64,000 nucleotides of DNA from Meghimatium bilineatum (GCA_034231615.1 CM067316.1:27642093-27706092); one strand, 5' to 3'. Counted from the first letter of the stretch, positions 11,601 to 23,145 are shown. Notes: generated from the letters alone by a model not told the origin. Made by a program: numbers and translations.

Positions 11601-12759
11601 AACAGACTGTCAGAGATGGTAGATAATTTCGAGTTGTAACTATTGTGTACAATTTAAAACATGTATTTTGAGCAAACTGATAAATATAAAGCAATTTTGA
11701 GTTTCAACTTTGCAGTGTGGCTTATCAAGTTTTTAAATGATCAAACTGAAATCATTACAAAATATAGGAGACACTCACTTTTCCAGTATAGAAGTGCACA
11801 ATTATCTATTTATTCCGCTGATTCATTCATTATGCACGTTTACGGACTGGTTTACTGAAACGTCGGCTGTTCTCGGTCGCGTCTGGGTACGTCTGTTTTG
11901 AGACAACTAGCCAGGTCGACGCTCTGATGACACGTGGCCGGTCTCCGGCTCAGCCCCGACAACTACAATCAAAAGATTAGGCAGCCCGCTGATTCAAAAC
12001 CCAGAGGCCCCTGCCAAAAAAGTCCTCAATTATCATTCTAACGCTGGCACTCAACTCACCTCGTGCTCTTATTTGACGTGTCAGTGACGTTCCGAATATT
12101 AGGTATATGTAGCGGAGTACATAAGTACCAGTTTCCGGACATTTATATCAACTCACAAATACATGCACAGTCGCCAGAAACTATCGGAAACATACATGAA
12201 TAGGCAATGTCCATTTCGGTCATGTCTTCTCAAAGTGCACACGTCGCGTGATGGCGACGAAGAAAAAATATTTGATGTGGGCGCTGAAAAGCCAAACGGC
12301 GGTATGTAGAGATAAAACACTATTGAATACGGAAGCAATTAATATGCACAAAACACATGGATGTTGTTTACTCTGACGACATAGTGTAAATTGATCTGTG
12401 CCACGATAGAACTCGAGGTCAGTGATGCTCTAATCATTGAGCCGCCCATTTGTTTCTTAAGTGACTCATTATACACGGTCTGCCGCGGACCTTGATAACC
12501 GAGACAATGTCCGAACCGGTTTGTAAATAATGTGGTCTGTAATGACATTGTCCTGGTGGAATGTCTGTAGATTCTCTACCCACCCATGACCATAGCCAGA
12601 AAATAACTGTCACACCACCAAGAAGTTAGGTTCGTATCCATGCACTGCTCTTCACCATTGCAGCTACGATAGGTTCACAGCGTTCATTCGCCGTCACCAA
12701 TTTATGTCGAACTTATCTATGACTCAAGAAATGTAACCAAATGTTCAAGTGAGTTTAGT
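11601..12759. other. Unassigned, with a GC-richer patch
   Basis: The stretch at about 11870-12060 is more GC-rich than its surroundings but has no clear frame. At about 12235-12297 a hydrophilic frame (SRDGDEEKIFDVGAEKPN) is followed by gtatgt. This is too short and unsupported to call an exon. Confidence 0.4.
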
Positions 12760-13025
12760 TATGTACAAGATGGAGGTGAGTGTATTCATGACGGCAAAAT
12801 GCCTTTATAAGAAAGGAGAGCAAAGAAGACACTGACACTAGACCTGTCATATATGTCGTAAGAGGTGAATAGATGTGGGGTTGGCTTTCAGATCACAGTG
12901 ACCCATAATCCATATTGAAGTGGATATCAGGCTAAAATGCACAGCCAAGCTGTAAACCATGACACAGCGCATTATGTTCTCAGGACTACACAGTACAAGT
13001 CTGAAATAGTCTGAGAACGAACGCA
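12760..13025 (+). mobile_element. S1 SINE-like element
   Basis: Contains atgtcgtaagaggtgaatag, cacagtgacccataatcc, aagctgtaaaccatgacaca and the tail tctgagaacgaacgcaac, in the family order. The body is moderately diverged. The 91-codon minus frame across it is antisense to S1 and not a gene. Confidence 0.65.
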
Positions 13026-13532
13026 ACATTATAATAATAGTGATGCTATAATGCAATCTATAGCTAGCTACAAGAGAAATGCAGATAACAGATATGCACA
13101 TAGTTCCCGGGTATGATCTCAAAATTGCTCGTCATGGGCTTTGTATGGAATACTTTCCTAAATGTGACATGGCTTACAGAACACCATATTTATATGATAT
13201 ACTTATTATGCACAAGATATTCATTGAAAGACTACAATAATATATTATGGTTTTATATGCTCGAGAAGAGTGCCACCTGCATATGTTCTAATACTTACAT
13301 ATATCAGAAAACTAGTGCCTCTTCTGGAATCAGTAGATTAGATACATCCAGAAACTGATCTAATATCAACAAAACATGTCTAGGCATGTGTAATGATTAG
13401 CTTGTTCGATGTCAGGATTGTATCCTATTACATATACATTAGTTTTCTTTAATTTTGTAGCTAAAACTATCTCAAGTAACACAACGCGAATAAATCGAAT
13501 ATGTGATGGCAGAGTGTAATATCTCCACTTCA
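13026..13532. other. No gene recognised
   Basis: AT-rich sequence between S1 and the 42-bp array. Confidence 0.5.
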
Positions 13533-14155
13533 TGCAACTACTGACACTGGACTATCACTGACATGCAGTTTGTTCGCAACTACTGACATTTGACTAGCAC
13601 CGGTATGCAGTTTGTTAGCAACTACTGACATTTGACTAGCACTGATATGCAGTTTGCTAGCAACTACTGACACGTCACTAGCACTGACACGCGCAGTTTA
13701 TTAGCAACTACTGACACTTGACTAGCACTTATATGCAGTTTGTTAGCAACTACTGACACTTGACTAGCACCGGTATGCAGTTTGTTAGCGACTATTGACA
13801 CTTGACAAGCACCGGTATGCAGTTTGTTAGCAACTACTGACACTTGACTAGCACTGATATGCAGTTTGTTAGCAACTACTGACACGTCACTAGCACTGAC
13901 ACGCAGTTTATTAGCAACTACTGACACGTCACTAGCACTGACACGCGCAGTTTGTTAGCAACTACTGACACTTGACTAGCACTGACACGCAGTTTATTAG
14001 CAACTACTGACACGTCACTAGCACTGACACGCGCAGTTTGTTAGCAACTACTGACACTTGACTAGCACTTATATGCAGTTTGTTAGCAACTACTGACACT
14101 TGAGCACTGACATGCAGTTTGTTAGCAACTACTGACACTTGACTAGCACTGATAT
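13533..14155. repeat. 42-bp minisatellite, about 14-15 copies
   Basis: Units contain ttagcaactactgacacttg and actagcactgatatgcagtt. Variants with acgtcactagcactgacacg alternate with the main type, and some units gain or lose 2-4 bp. It lies directly beside a LINE E remnant. Confidence 0.95.
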
Positions 14156-14164
14156 GGTTATAAT

Positions 14165-14317
14165 ATCTGAAATTTTTTTTCACTTCCATGATGTTCTAAG
14201 TATCTTTCTGTAGCATTTCATCTCAAAGGCGCTAGTCTTCTTTGTCACTGTTTTACTTATGGTCCATGTACCACAGCCGTATGTTGCAACCGGAAAAAAT
14301 CACAAAGTTCTTAGCAT
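14165..14317 (-). mobile_element. LINE family E remnant, downstream half
   Basis: The minus strand reads TYGCGTWTISKTVTKKTSAF followed by EMKCYRKILRTSW, the YGCETW ... FEMKCYRKIL block of endonuclease-reverse transcriptase LINEs. It continues the family E sequence at 18379-18580. The two halves are separated by the full-length LINE A, whose 12-bp target duplication is the last 12 bp of this segment. Confidence 0.82.
14306..14317. repeat. Target-site duplication of LINE A, 3' side
   Basis: agttcttagcat, identical to 18367-18378. It abuts the (GAA)n tail. Confidence 0.93.
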
Positions 14318-14352
14318 TCTTCTTCTTCTTCTTTCGTTCACTTGAAACATGT

Positions 14353-14832
14353 CTATATCTGTAATTCTGTCTCCTTAATAAAACTCACTGTCTTTTGTAG
14401 TTCATACAGTGTCCCATAGAGCTTTGATTCCAGTGTTGTTTCCTCTGGCCAATATGTCTGCCTCAGCGTTTCATGCTCAGAACACTCTTGAAGTATATGT
14501 TTGGCACTCTGTGCTGCCTGTCCACATGTACACATGGCCGTGTTGCCAATCTTGAACTTTGTATACATGTGACTGCGGAGTCGGTTGTGTCCTGTTCTGA
14601 GACGTAGAATTATAACTTGTTCTGGTCTGTTCATAATGTGATAGTCATCTTGTGTTGGTGTTTGTGGCTTTCTTATTGACTTGATCATCTGTTTTTTCTG
14701 ATGGTAGGTGATTGGTATATCTGGTTGGTCTTCGGCAGCACCTTCTTTAGCCAGTTGGTCTGCTTTTTCATTTCCTGGTATTCCACAGTGAGAGGGTATC
14801 CACTGCATGGTTATCCTATACTGGTAAGACAA
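14353..14832 (-). pseudogene. LINE A C-terminal part in the shifted frame (end of RNase H plus Cys/His knuckle)
   Basis: A 159-codon frame continues the LINE A protein after the A-run frameshift. It begins YQYRITMQWIPSHCGIPGNE, holding the last RNase H motif, with the Asp of GNEKAD. It then has LRLRTGHNRLRSHMY and a knuckle C-x-C-x8-H-x4-C (CTCGQAAQSAKHILQEC). In the copy at 43271-44360 this stretch is in frame with the upstream part, so it is the tail of the same protein and not a separate gene. The Met shown is internal. It can be made only if slippage or editing of the A run restores the frame, which is not shown. Confidence 0.9.
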
Positions 14833-17800
14833 TTCGCAAAGTAGTTTTTTTTTAAGTCTGTTAGTTTTCCAGACTGGAGAGCTTGAAGCACTGACCTAGC
14901 ATCTGTCAGGAATACCACAGGCTGTAGGCCAGAGTTGGAGTTCAGCAGTTTTTTAGTTGCCACACTAATTGCCTGGATTTCTGCATCATAATTATTGCAG
15001 AATTTTGCTGTCGGTGTTCTGATTGTATCTCTAGGCTTGTGTGGATATTCTATATATACACCTGCACCTCCATTCCTCACAGCATTCTGTGCTGACCCAT
15101 CTGTGTACACTCTGACCCATATATCTTGTGGATATTCCTCATCAAGGAAACTGAGGGTGACTGTCATTCGCTGCACACTGTTCTGTTCGTCCTCGCTTAG
15201 TATTCCTTTCACATGGGTCTGAATGTATATTGGCATTCCATGGCTTTCACTCCACGGGGTTTGTTCTGGTACAGACCTTAAGGGGCTGTCAACTTCAGGT
15301 AGGTCTGTAAGTTGTCTACGGAGTCGTTTAGCTTGATGGATAAAGCTGCTCCTTTTCAGTCGCCCCATTGCTAGATTTTGGAATCTTTCCTTCATTGTAT
15401 GACTTGGCATACACTGAAACTTTTCTGCTTGAATTAGTACTTTTGTGTCTCTTCGTTCGCCAAGTGTTTGCATTCTTCCCATTTTCTGCATCTCTGCTAT
15501 GGGTGTTGATTTCATTGCTCCCAACATTATTCTAAGTGCCTGGTTTTGCACTTTATCTAGATCTTGTAATGTGGTGTTTGATGCAGGACACCACGCAGCT
15601 GAACCATATTCCAGGTGTGGTCTTATGCCTTGCTGGTAAACTTTACTGAGTATATTTCCACTGGCTCCCCATGTGGTTCCACTTAGTTTTCTCAGGATAG
15701 CTAACTTCCTTCTGGCTTTTGTTGTTGCTTTGTTTATGTGCTGCTTCCATGTCAGCTTATCATCAAAAGTAACTCCGAGGTATGTGGGTTGTTTGTCTTC
15801 TTTCAAGAGCTCTCCATCTATCTTGATATGACCAGCTTTTTGTTTTGGTGAGAGGGTAAAGAGTGTAGTGCTGCACTTATCTGTGTTAATGCTGACGCAC
15901 CATCTATTTGCCCATAATGTTAGGGCATCGATAGCTCTTTGTATTTGTTTAGTGGCCACTGTTGCATGTTCTTCCGTGCACCAGATCACCAGGTCGTCAG
16001 CATACATTGCCACTTCGATCCCGTGTGGTAGTTCAGCAACTAGGTCATTGATGTAAACCAAGAAAAGTGTGGGTGACAGGACTCCTCCCTGGGGGACTCC
16101 ATGACGCAGTAGAACTTTCTTGCTCTTGCGACCATCTAATTGTACCCTGGCTCTTCTATTATGCAGGTATGCTTTTACCCATTTGTACATTCTTGAGCTA
16201 ACCCTGCAATTTCGCAATTTCTTTAGGAGCCCTTCTGTCCAGACCTTATCAAATGCTTTCCTGAGGTCTATCCATGCTGCTAGTACCAGTTTCTTTTCTT
16301 GGAAGGCATCCTCAATCTCTTGGGAGAGGTAGGTTGCCTGATCTTCAGTAGAGTAGCACTGTCTGAAACCTGCTTGCTGTGATACCAGAAGGTTTTCACT
16401 TTCAAGGTACCACTGCATCCTAAGATTGATAATGCGTTCCATTGTTTTACATAGACAGCTTGTGAGGCTGATGGGCCTGTAGTTGGAGACTATGTTGCCA
16501 TCTTTTCCTGATTTGAGGAGTGGTATCATTATTGCTTCTCTCCACGTCTGTGGTACATTACCCGTGGACCAGCTTGTGTTAAAGATCTGCAGTAGCTTTG
16601 TTCTTGCTGCAATTCCCAGGTTTCTAATCATTTCATTGGACACTCCATCAGCTCCAGGGGACTTTTTCATTTTAAATTTGGATATTGCATGCTCTAGTTC
16701 TCTCATTGTGATTGGTGCCTCCATGACTTCAGGTATAGGTTCACCTTCTCCAATGTTTTGCTGGTTCTCTCGAACCTCCTGTTGTTTGTCTGGGCTGACT
16801 TTGACGTTATTGTCTTCTGCAAAGGAATCTGCAAAGTAATCAGCTGCATGTTTACCTGTTAAAATGTCTCTATCTTTATAAAGTGTGATCCTGGTATTTC
16901 TCCCTGTACCTTCATCATTTAGTTGTTTTACAAGTTTCCATAATTTCCTAGTATCTCTTTCTAGGTTCAGCGACTCTGTTTTTTCTTTCCAGCTGCTCCG
17001 TCTGGCTTGTAACTTGGCTCTTTGAAATTTAGCCTTTGTTTGCTGAAATTTGTTGTGATGTTCTTGGCTAGGTCTGTTCTCAGCCTGCTGTCTAGATGTT
17101 TCCATCTCATTTTGCAGCTTTTCCAGTTCATCATTCCAGTAGGGTTTGTAGTTTTTGCGTGCCCCCCTGGGTATGGTTTTACTAGCAGCATGTAGTATAC
17201 ATCTATTAAACTCACTCATTGCTCTATTGATGTCTTTGTCCAAGTTCATGTCCTTAGCTAGAACACTGGTTAAATGCTGGTACATTTTCCAGTCTGCCCT
17301 TTTATAATTCCACCTAGTGAGCGTGCTGCTGTCCTTGGTAAATTCATTGTGGATTTCCAGAAATACTGGTCTGTGGTCACTACCTCCAAGCTGCTTTCCA
17401 ACAACACGTGTGATGTTCCATTCCAAGCCTGGTGAGTGGAATGCCAGATCTGGTGTAGAGGTGGTGTGCCATGCTCTCGAGTAGAAGGTTGGCGAGTTTG
17501 TTGGCTGGTTAATAAGGATGAGATTATTTTCATCCTGCCAGCTCTCAAGTTCCTCACCTCTCTTGTCGATATGATCGTAGCCCCAGCTCTGAGAGTGGCT
17601 GTTGAAGTCACCACACACCATAAGTCTCTCTTTGTCTGGAATTGTGTCTAGTGCCAATGGTTTATCATTTGGGCAGTAGTAGTTCAGGAGATGGAATTCT
17701 GCACTGTCTGTTTTTAGGTGGAGCATCTGGTATTCTGCCCCTTCCATATATACTTCCAGCTGACATGCGCTGATATTGTTTTTAACAAGTGTCAGAATTC

Positions 17801-18197
17801 CACCCTTTCGCCTGTCCTTTCTGTCAGACCTGCAGCCTCTGATTTTGAAGGCTATGTCGCTGCTGAGGTGTGTTTCTTGGATACAGCATATACTAACTTG
17901 TTCTTCACTGAGGACATTTTCAAGTTCCAATCTTTTGCTGTATCCATCTCTTTTACTGTTGACACCCTCAGCATTCCAGTGCATTATTTTGATTGGTCGT
18001 TTGTTTGTTTGGCCAGTAGCTCTATTCCCTTGCCTCCTGGCTCCTCGGGGCAATTGAGAAGGACTTCCAGTAACTGAGGTTGGCCCCTTTCGAGGTATAG
18101 GGCCCGGCACCGTCCCTGCCTGAACGTCCGCCACAGGGCAGGCACCATAACTATTTATAGATGTAGACATGTTTCCATTGTGTTTTGTGCGTGGCAT
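14811..18197 (-). CDS. LINE A endonuclease / reverse transcriptase / RNase H polyprotein (1128 codons, ends by frameshift)
   Basis: Copies element RNA into DNA at a nick made by its own endonuclease. Endonuclease: MHWNAEG with N75, IQETH with E108, GDFN with D197 and SDH at 273-275. Reverse transcriptase: SPGADG (about 513), NYRPISL (about 572), IDLRKAFD with D644, GVPQGGVLSP (700-709), catalytic YADD at 732-735, and YLGV in the thumb region. RNase H: YTDGS with D1033, DAEIQA with E1073, TDAR with D1099. The fourth catalytic Asp and the C-terminal Cys/His knuckle lie past a frameshift in a run of nine A (14845-14853 as T on the plus strand), where the sister copy has seven. The frame therefore ends NYFANCLTSIG. 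The first Met at 18197 is the only start upstream of the endonuclease that I can see. Confidence 0.95.
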   Translation of the reverse strand: MPRTKHNGNMSTSINSYGACPVADVQAGTVPGPIPRKGPTSVTGSPSQLPRGARRQGNRATGQTNKRPIKIMHWNAEGVNSKRDGYSKRLELENVLSEEQVSICCIQETHLSSDIAFKIRGCRSDRKDRRKGGILTLVKNNISACQLEVYMEGAEYQMLHLKTDSAEFHLLNYYCPNDKPLALDTIPDKERLMVCGDFNSHSQSWGYDHIDKRGEELESWQDENNLILINQPTNSPTFYSRAWHTTSTPDLAFHSPGLEWNITRVVGKQLGGSDHRPVFLEIHNEFTKDSSTLTRWNYKRADWKMYQHLTSVLAKDMNLDKDINRAMSEFNRCILHAASKTIPRGARKNYKPYWNDELEKLQNEMETSRQQAENRPSQEHHNKFQQTKAKFQRAKLQARRSSWKEKTESLNLERDTRKLWKLVKQLNDEGTGRNTRITLYKDRDILTGKHAADYFADSFAEDNNVKVSPDKQQEVRENQQNIGEGEPIPEVMEAPITMRELEHAISKFKMKKSPGADGVSNEMIRNLGIAARTKLLQIFNTSWSTGNVPQTWREAIMIPLLKSGKDGNIVSNYRPISLTSCLCKTMERIINLRMQWYLESENLLVSQQAGFRQCYSTEDQATYLSQEIEDAFQEKKLVLAAWIDLRKAFDKVWTEGLLKKLRNCRVSSRMYKWVKAYLHNRRARVQLDGRKSKKVLLRHGVPQGGVLSPTLFLVYINDLVAELPHGIEVAMYADDLVIWCTEEHATVATKQIQRAIDALTLWANRWCVSINTDKCSTTLFTLSPKQKAGHIKIDGELLKEDKQPTYLGVTFDDKLTWKQHINKATTKARRKLAILRKLSGTTWGASGNILSKVYQQGIRPHLEYGSAAWCPASNTTLQDLDKVQNQALRIMLGAMKSTPIAEMQKMGRMQTLGERRDTKVLIQAEKFQCMPSHTMKERFQNLAMGRLKRSSFIHQAKRLRRQLTDLPEVDSPLRSVPEQTPWSESHGMPIYIQTHVKGILSEDEQNSVQRMTVTLSFLDEEYPQDIWVRVYTDGSAQNAVRNGGAGVYIEYPHKPRDTIRTPTAKFCNNYDAEIQAISVATKKLLNSNSGLQPVVFLTDARSVLQALQSGKLTDLKKNYFANCLTSIG

Positions 18198-18366
18198 CCT
18201 GATTATCTGTGCGCCTTTTGGCTGGATGCCTCCGTCTTCAGCACTCTGCTTACTTGGGCAGGACTATGGTCCTGCTCGAATGGGACTGCCCGACCAGTCT
18301 TAGTTTCCAGCCCCTGATGGCTGAACTAAGCCCCATCACCTCTGCACGGTGCTGGTCTCGATGGGG

Positions 18367-18378
18367 AGTTCTTAGCAT
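18367..18378. repeat. Target-site duplication of LINE A, 5' side
   Basis: agttcttagcat, identical to 14306-14317. The next bases differ (g here, t at the other side), so the duplication is 12 bp. Confidence 0.93.
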
Positions 18379-18580
18379 GAACTGTTTCGTCTTTATTTTG
18401 TTGTTTTAAACAAATGTTTTTCAAACGTGTTATTTTATAATATGAAATTGCCATTTGCTTCCTTATCTCTACCATGCAGTCTTCTTAATCATTGATGTTT
18501 GCTCCTAAGTATTCGAATTTATCTACACACTATATCTCGGTATTTTCTTCTATTCCGATTTTTGATCTCCAGAGTACATC
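18379..18580 (-). mobile_element. LINE family E remnant, upstream half
   Basis: The minus strand reads VDKFEYLGANIND, a stop, then EDCMVEIRKQMAIS, the part that precedes YGCETW in this LINE type. The order and strand fit the half at 14165-14317. LINE A was inserted between them. Stops show that family E was already old. Confidence 0.78.
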
Positions 18581-20321
18581 GTGATAATCTTTAGAATGTT
18601 TGAAAACAAACACAAAAGAAATTCGTACCAAAAAAACTGGCGATCGAGAGGGCTAGAGAGAGAAGTATGTGATTATATAATAGGACAGTGGCACAGCTGT
18701 TATTTATGTGCATTTAATATCTTCCTTTGTATGAGTGGTAAAAAACTGAGATTGTGGTGATACATGATCACTTCAACCGGCACGTTAGAAGAAAACAGAG
18801 CCATTAAAATAAAGAAATGGACATAGCTAGCGACCTGGCAGTCACCATCAAACCAATATTGCCACAGCTGTTGATACAAGTGCCGATGGCAAAGGAGAAC
18901 AGCATTAAACACAAAAACTCACATTTTAGAAACACAACACTACACAATTAATTCAAGTCCGTAAAAAAATCCCGCGAAACAACGAACTACAAATTGAAAA
19001 CACATTTATGATGTTGAATTTTTTTTTTTTTAAATTACACAAAACAACCACATTACAAATTGAACACAAATTTATGTTGTCCATATATGAACGGTGATGT
19101 CTACCTGGATCAAGTGTCAGAGTTATAATATTAATGTTGGGTTTTCGTTACATTTCTTACCGAGGAAACTGATGCAGTCAAAAGAATATTAGCTGATTGG
19201 ACATAGACCTTAGCATCATATATCTAGACATTTTATTTTGGCCTAGACCGTATACCATCATATATGTAAAGTCATTATTTGCTTTAGTTTCGCACGAACC
19301 ACTCGTTTTATATACACGCAAGTTTGTTCAGGTAAAGCAGGAAGATCATATATCATACACAGCATTCATTTAAATTCTAAGTGAAACTGAATGCTATATG
19401 TGAAAGAATATCACTTGATACACCACCTGGCACATACTGAATGTATAACTTTAGAAATAGTAAACATATACTTTTAGCGGCAGATAATTCTCATCACAAG
19501 CTGAACAAAACTCCATTAAATGATTGTTGCCTGAACTCTGGCAAGTGTATGTATGTATGTTATACATATAGATGCATATGACTGTTAGAAAGTAGGTAGA
19601 TTTACTTACATATTAATACAATCCAAGCCCGTAGGTAAGGGGTTTTTGACTGTTCAACCCCCACCCCTCTCTTTTAGGAAATCACATGATATTTAGTACT
19701 AGGAATTAAGCCTAAAGTTGGGTGCACCATCCCGACCCCCACATTGGTAACGATTTCCGACAAAAAGGTTATTAAAGTGAAGATGTATATACGGTCCTGA
19801 TATCCCATTTCTTTATGTGTATATACATACAAATATGTAAGTATAATGTAAATAAATATAGACATAAATATATGCATACTATTTGTGAATCATTGACACC
19901 ATATATGGCCAATAGACTTGATCATTTCTAAATAAGCTTTCCTTCGTAATGTACACAATATCCAATAGTGGAATGCAATACCAGCTAGTTATAGGTACCG
20001 GTGATGATGAAATGATGATAGCTCAATCTACAAGCATACACACAATGCAAGCATGTACACAGGCACGTTGGGCAGGTCATCTGGTCCACACGAAAGATAG
20101 TCTGCCAAAAGAAAAGTGCTAATGGTATATTGTGACTTTCAGACTGCTTCTGCAAGAACAAAAGGCTTTTTTTTTAAAGAACACGATCAAGACACTACTG
20201 ACAGTTTGGATAGTTTGTTCGAGAATTCAAGCTGTTTTGAAACTCGCTGCCTAGCCTCAGCCATGACAGTCTGCGGTATAGAAGCCTCGTGTACAGAATT
20301 AAATAGGACTTCGTTCGTTAT
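18581..20321. other. AT-rich, no gene recognised
   Basis: Few open frames. At about 19627-19750 lies a patch with aagcccgtaggtaaggggtt and several C5 runs that resembles the left end of the remnant at 22936, so it may be an old transposon piece. Nothing else seen. Confidence 0.5.
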
Positions 20322-20400
20322 GTTATTTTATTATTTTCGTGTGTTTGTTGGTCACTATTTATATACTTGAAGTCGCATGCCAAAAATAACCAAGGAGACT
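20322..20400 (+). repeat. S2 dispersed repeat with a TATA-like core
   Basis: Shares tcactatttatatacttg, then catgccaaaaata(a/g)ccaa, with 32728-32950 and, inverted, with 25035-25115. It could be a piece of a MITE or LTR. No ends are defined here. Confidence 0.6.
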
Positions 20401-20946
20401 TAACATCATATGTGCGTGAATATTCAGAAAAAAATTCTCCTTAAATGTGAAGTTCATTTCAGTGAAGAAACGTGTGTGATCATTAACAACTTATTGATAT
20501 TTCTAATGTTAAAAAAACATAACAGGTAGTAAAATATTATAAACAGATGTTGTTAGCTGTCCTAATAAAAAAAATATTAAAAAGTATAAACACCAACTAA
20601 ATATGACTTTGAAACGAAAAAAATGTATATTTCTCAACAAGCACCGACAGTACTCCACACAATGAATAATTCTACATATACTCACAACCTAAATAGAGTA
20701 GCAATATAAAATGTAAATTGTTTGCATTCCATTCCTTATGAACGTCCACAGAGTGTGCTATTTTGCCATACGATCTACCGTAAAATGTCAAATTCCCTAG
20801 AAGAGTAGGCAGGCGGTTGTGTATACAGTTGATACAGATTATGATCAGGAAACAGATATGTCCAATGTGGAATGTTCATAAATATGACCATTTTTGCGTA
20901 TAATTACGTGTTCTGTTCGCACACATGTATATATATATATATATTC
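20401..20946. other. AT-rich, no gene recognised
   Basis: Unassigned. A short (TA)n lies at about 20926-20943. Confidence 0.5.
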
Positions 20947-21525
<579 letters not shown>

Positions 21526-21654
21526 ATATCAGTGAGCTACGGAAACTATCGGCATACTTACACTTCGTTATGTGCTACAAGAGGCATGCAGATTGTCTAC
21601 ACTGTAGGATTGACGTCATCTTTATGAACTAATTATACCTGTAATTTGGGCAAC

Positions 21655-21735
21655 AGGGGCTACGGTAACTCAGTGACTAGTGTACTGGCTTCATGGTTGT
21701 ACGATCCAAGTTTCAACTTTAACTATAGAATGTAT
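21655..21735 (+). mobile_element. tRNA-headed SINE remnant
   Basis: ggggctacggtaactcagtg, then a poor B box around caagtttcaac at the expected distance. It looks like a decayed tRNA-derived head with no pairing acceptor stem. Confidence 0.4.
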
Positions 21736-21952
21736 ATGTTAAATCACTAACGACTACTAGGCAGACTCAGACAAATGAAATGAATACCAATTTTTCTGAG
21801 AAAGTAAAGGCAACAAGCTTGATTCTGATCACATTATCCGTTGTGATACTGCTTATCAATAAAAACAATACTGGGCAAACACTGTATTCCTCAGAATATT
21901 CTATTGTGTGGATAACCTCATAATGTGCATCCATTGTATACGCCTCATTTGT

Positions 21953-22158
21953 GGGAATATCCGCAATACGTCTCTTTTATGAGGATATCCTATCCACCAA
22001 TACGTCTCTTTTACGAGGATATCATCAAATATTTCTTTGCGAAAATACCCACCAATACGTCTTTCCAAGGATATCCGCCAATACTTCTCTCTTACGAGGA
22101 TATCCATCAAAAAGGCCTTGCGAGAATATCCACCAATATGAATCCTTTGCAAGGATAT
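21953..22158. repeat. About 28-bp degenerate minisatellite, about 7-8 copies
   Basis: Units resemble gaggatatccaccaatacgt plus ctcttttac. Several units are shortened or diverged. Frames on both strands reflect the repeat. Confidence 0.8.
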
Positions 22159-22184
22159 TCCCTTAAGCGTCACCACTGAGTAAA

Positions 22185-22440
22185 TATTTGAGTCTACACT
22201 CGACTTACATTGTCTTCATATAGTCGCTGTGAGTATGCACACGACTTACATTCTTTCTGAATGCAGTCACTGATAGCCTACACTTGACTTACATTCTGTC
22301 TAAATGCAGTTATTGATAGCCTACATTCAACTTAATTCTGTCTTCCTTCAGTCCTTCAGAGTCTACACTCAATTTACTTTATGTTTCCATCTAGTCCTCA
22401 GTTTCTATACTCGACTTATTATGGCTAGACTTAATTTTGT
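22185..22440. repeat. About 43-bp degenerate tandem repeat, about 6 copies
   Basis: Units share cacttgacttacattctgtc and gatagcctaca, and lose similarity towards the right. Confidence 0.75.
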
Positions 22441-22935
22441 CTCCATCTTTTAAATTTCAAAATACTCTCTTTTAGCGCTTCTAAGATCGGCCACGTACAG
22501 GGCATACTGCATCGCCACCTACATCCACATTACAACATCATCGCAACAAGTTTGTGTATATGTGGACACAAATATAAGACAACATAAGATGACGTACGGG
22601 GAAACATATTTGTGCATACGTGGTCTCAGCAATATCCACAAATCCGTAACCCGTCAGGGTTACAAGGGTACCCCAACGGCTGATTCAGCACACAGTCATC
22701 CAGCGATTTCTATTGTCAACGTTGTGGATGAGTGAGGAAAAATAATGTCTTGTTCAGTCTTTGATGTTGTCTGTCATGTTTTTATTGTCCTCTCTGCTTC
22801 TTGCACCTTCAACTATATATTACACAGCACACTAAGATACGATGAAAAAAAAAGAGAAACACTTGGCAATGTACCAGTCTTATTCCATGAACAACTTTAC
22901 GACAACAATGATGGGGGCATTGTGGTGACTGTTAG
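22441..22935. other. No gene recognised
   Basis: Unassigned. The 69-codon frame at 22745-22954 has no motif. Confidence 0.5.
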
Positions 22936-23145
22936 TCACAAGCCCATAGATTAGGGGTAAGGGGCTCAGTCCTCACCGTAGGAAATTAAAACATGGCTTT
23001 TAGCACGTAGTATGAATGTAGTCAAGGATCCAAAAATCTATTGAAAATGAAAAACTTGCACTATTAAATGGGCGGCGGCCTTAATTTTATTTTTTCAGAT
23101 AACCTCTAAGCTGCTCCCCTTATTACCGACGTATCTACGGCCCTG
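22936..23145. mobile_element. Possible decayed hAT-like non-autonomous element
   Basis: The right end tatctacggccctg and left end caagcccatagattagg could be diverged inverted ends. The flanks gttagtca and tagagtca share their last five bases, compatible with a worn 8-bp duplication. A similar tatctacggccctgt occurs at about 48755. This is tentative. Confidence 0.28.

Larger units (their letters stand above)
14318..18366 (-). mobile_element. LINE family A, complete 4049-bp copy
   Basis: A non-LTR retrotransposon with endonuclease, reverse transcriptase and RNase H in one long ORF and no separate ORF1. The 5' UTR is about 170 bp, and the 3' end is a (GAA)n tail. The 5' boundary is set by the direct repeat and agrees with where similarity to the fragment at 35535-36250 stops. 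Identical 12-bp repeats agttcttagcat flank it (14306-14317, 18367-18378). The architecture suits the I superfamily, but the exact clade needs a tree. It is a young copy: perfect target duplications, and at protein level close to the copy at 43271-44360. The one visible defect is a two-base expansion in an A run near the end of the ORF. Confidence 0.95.

Noticed and set aside
12847-13122. 91-codon minus-strand frame
   Set aside because: It is antisense to an S1 copy, and the similar frame at 29126-29356 arises from another S1 copy.
14353-14832. Separate second ORF of LINE A
   Set aside because: The sister copy at 43285-44325 shows it is the in-frame C-terminus of the main protein; the split is due to the A-run change.
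16483-16839. 118-codon plus-strand frame and other plus frames in 14.9-18.1 kb
   Set aside because: Shadows of the LINE A protein on the opposite strand.
22936-23145. Well-defined hAT element
   Set aside because: Ends and flanks match only partly, so it is listed only as a low-confidence remnant.
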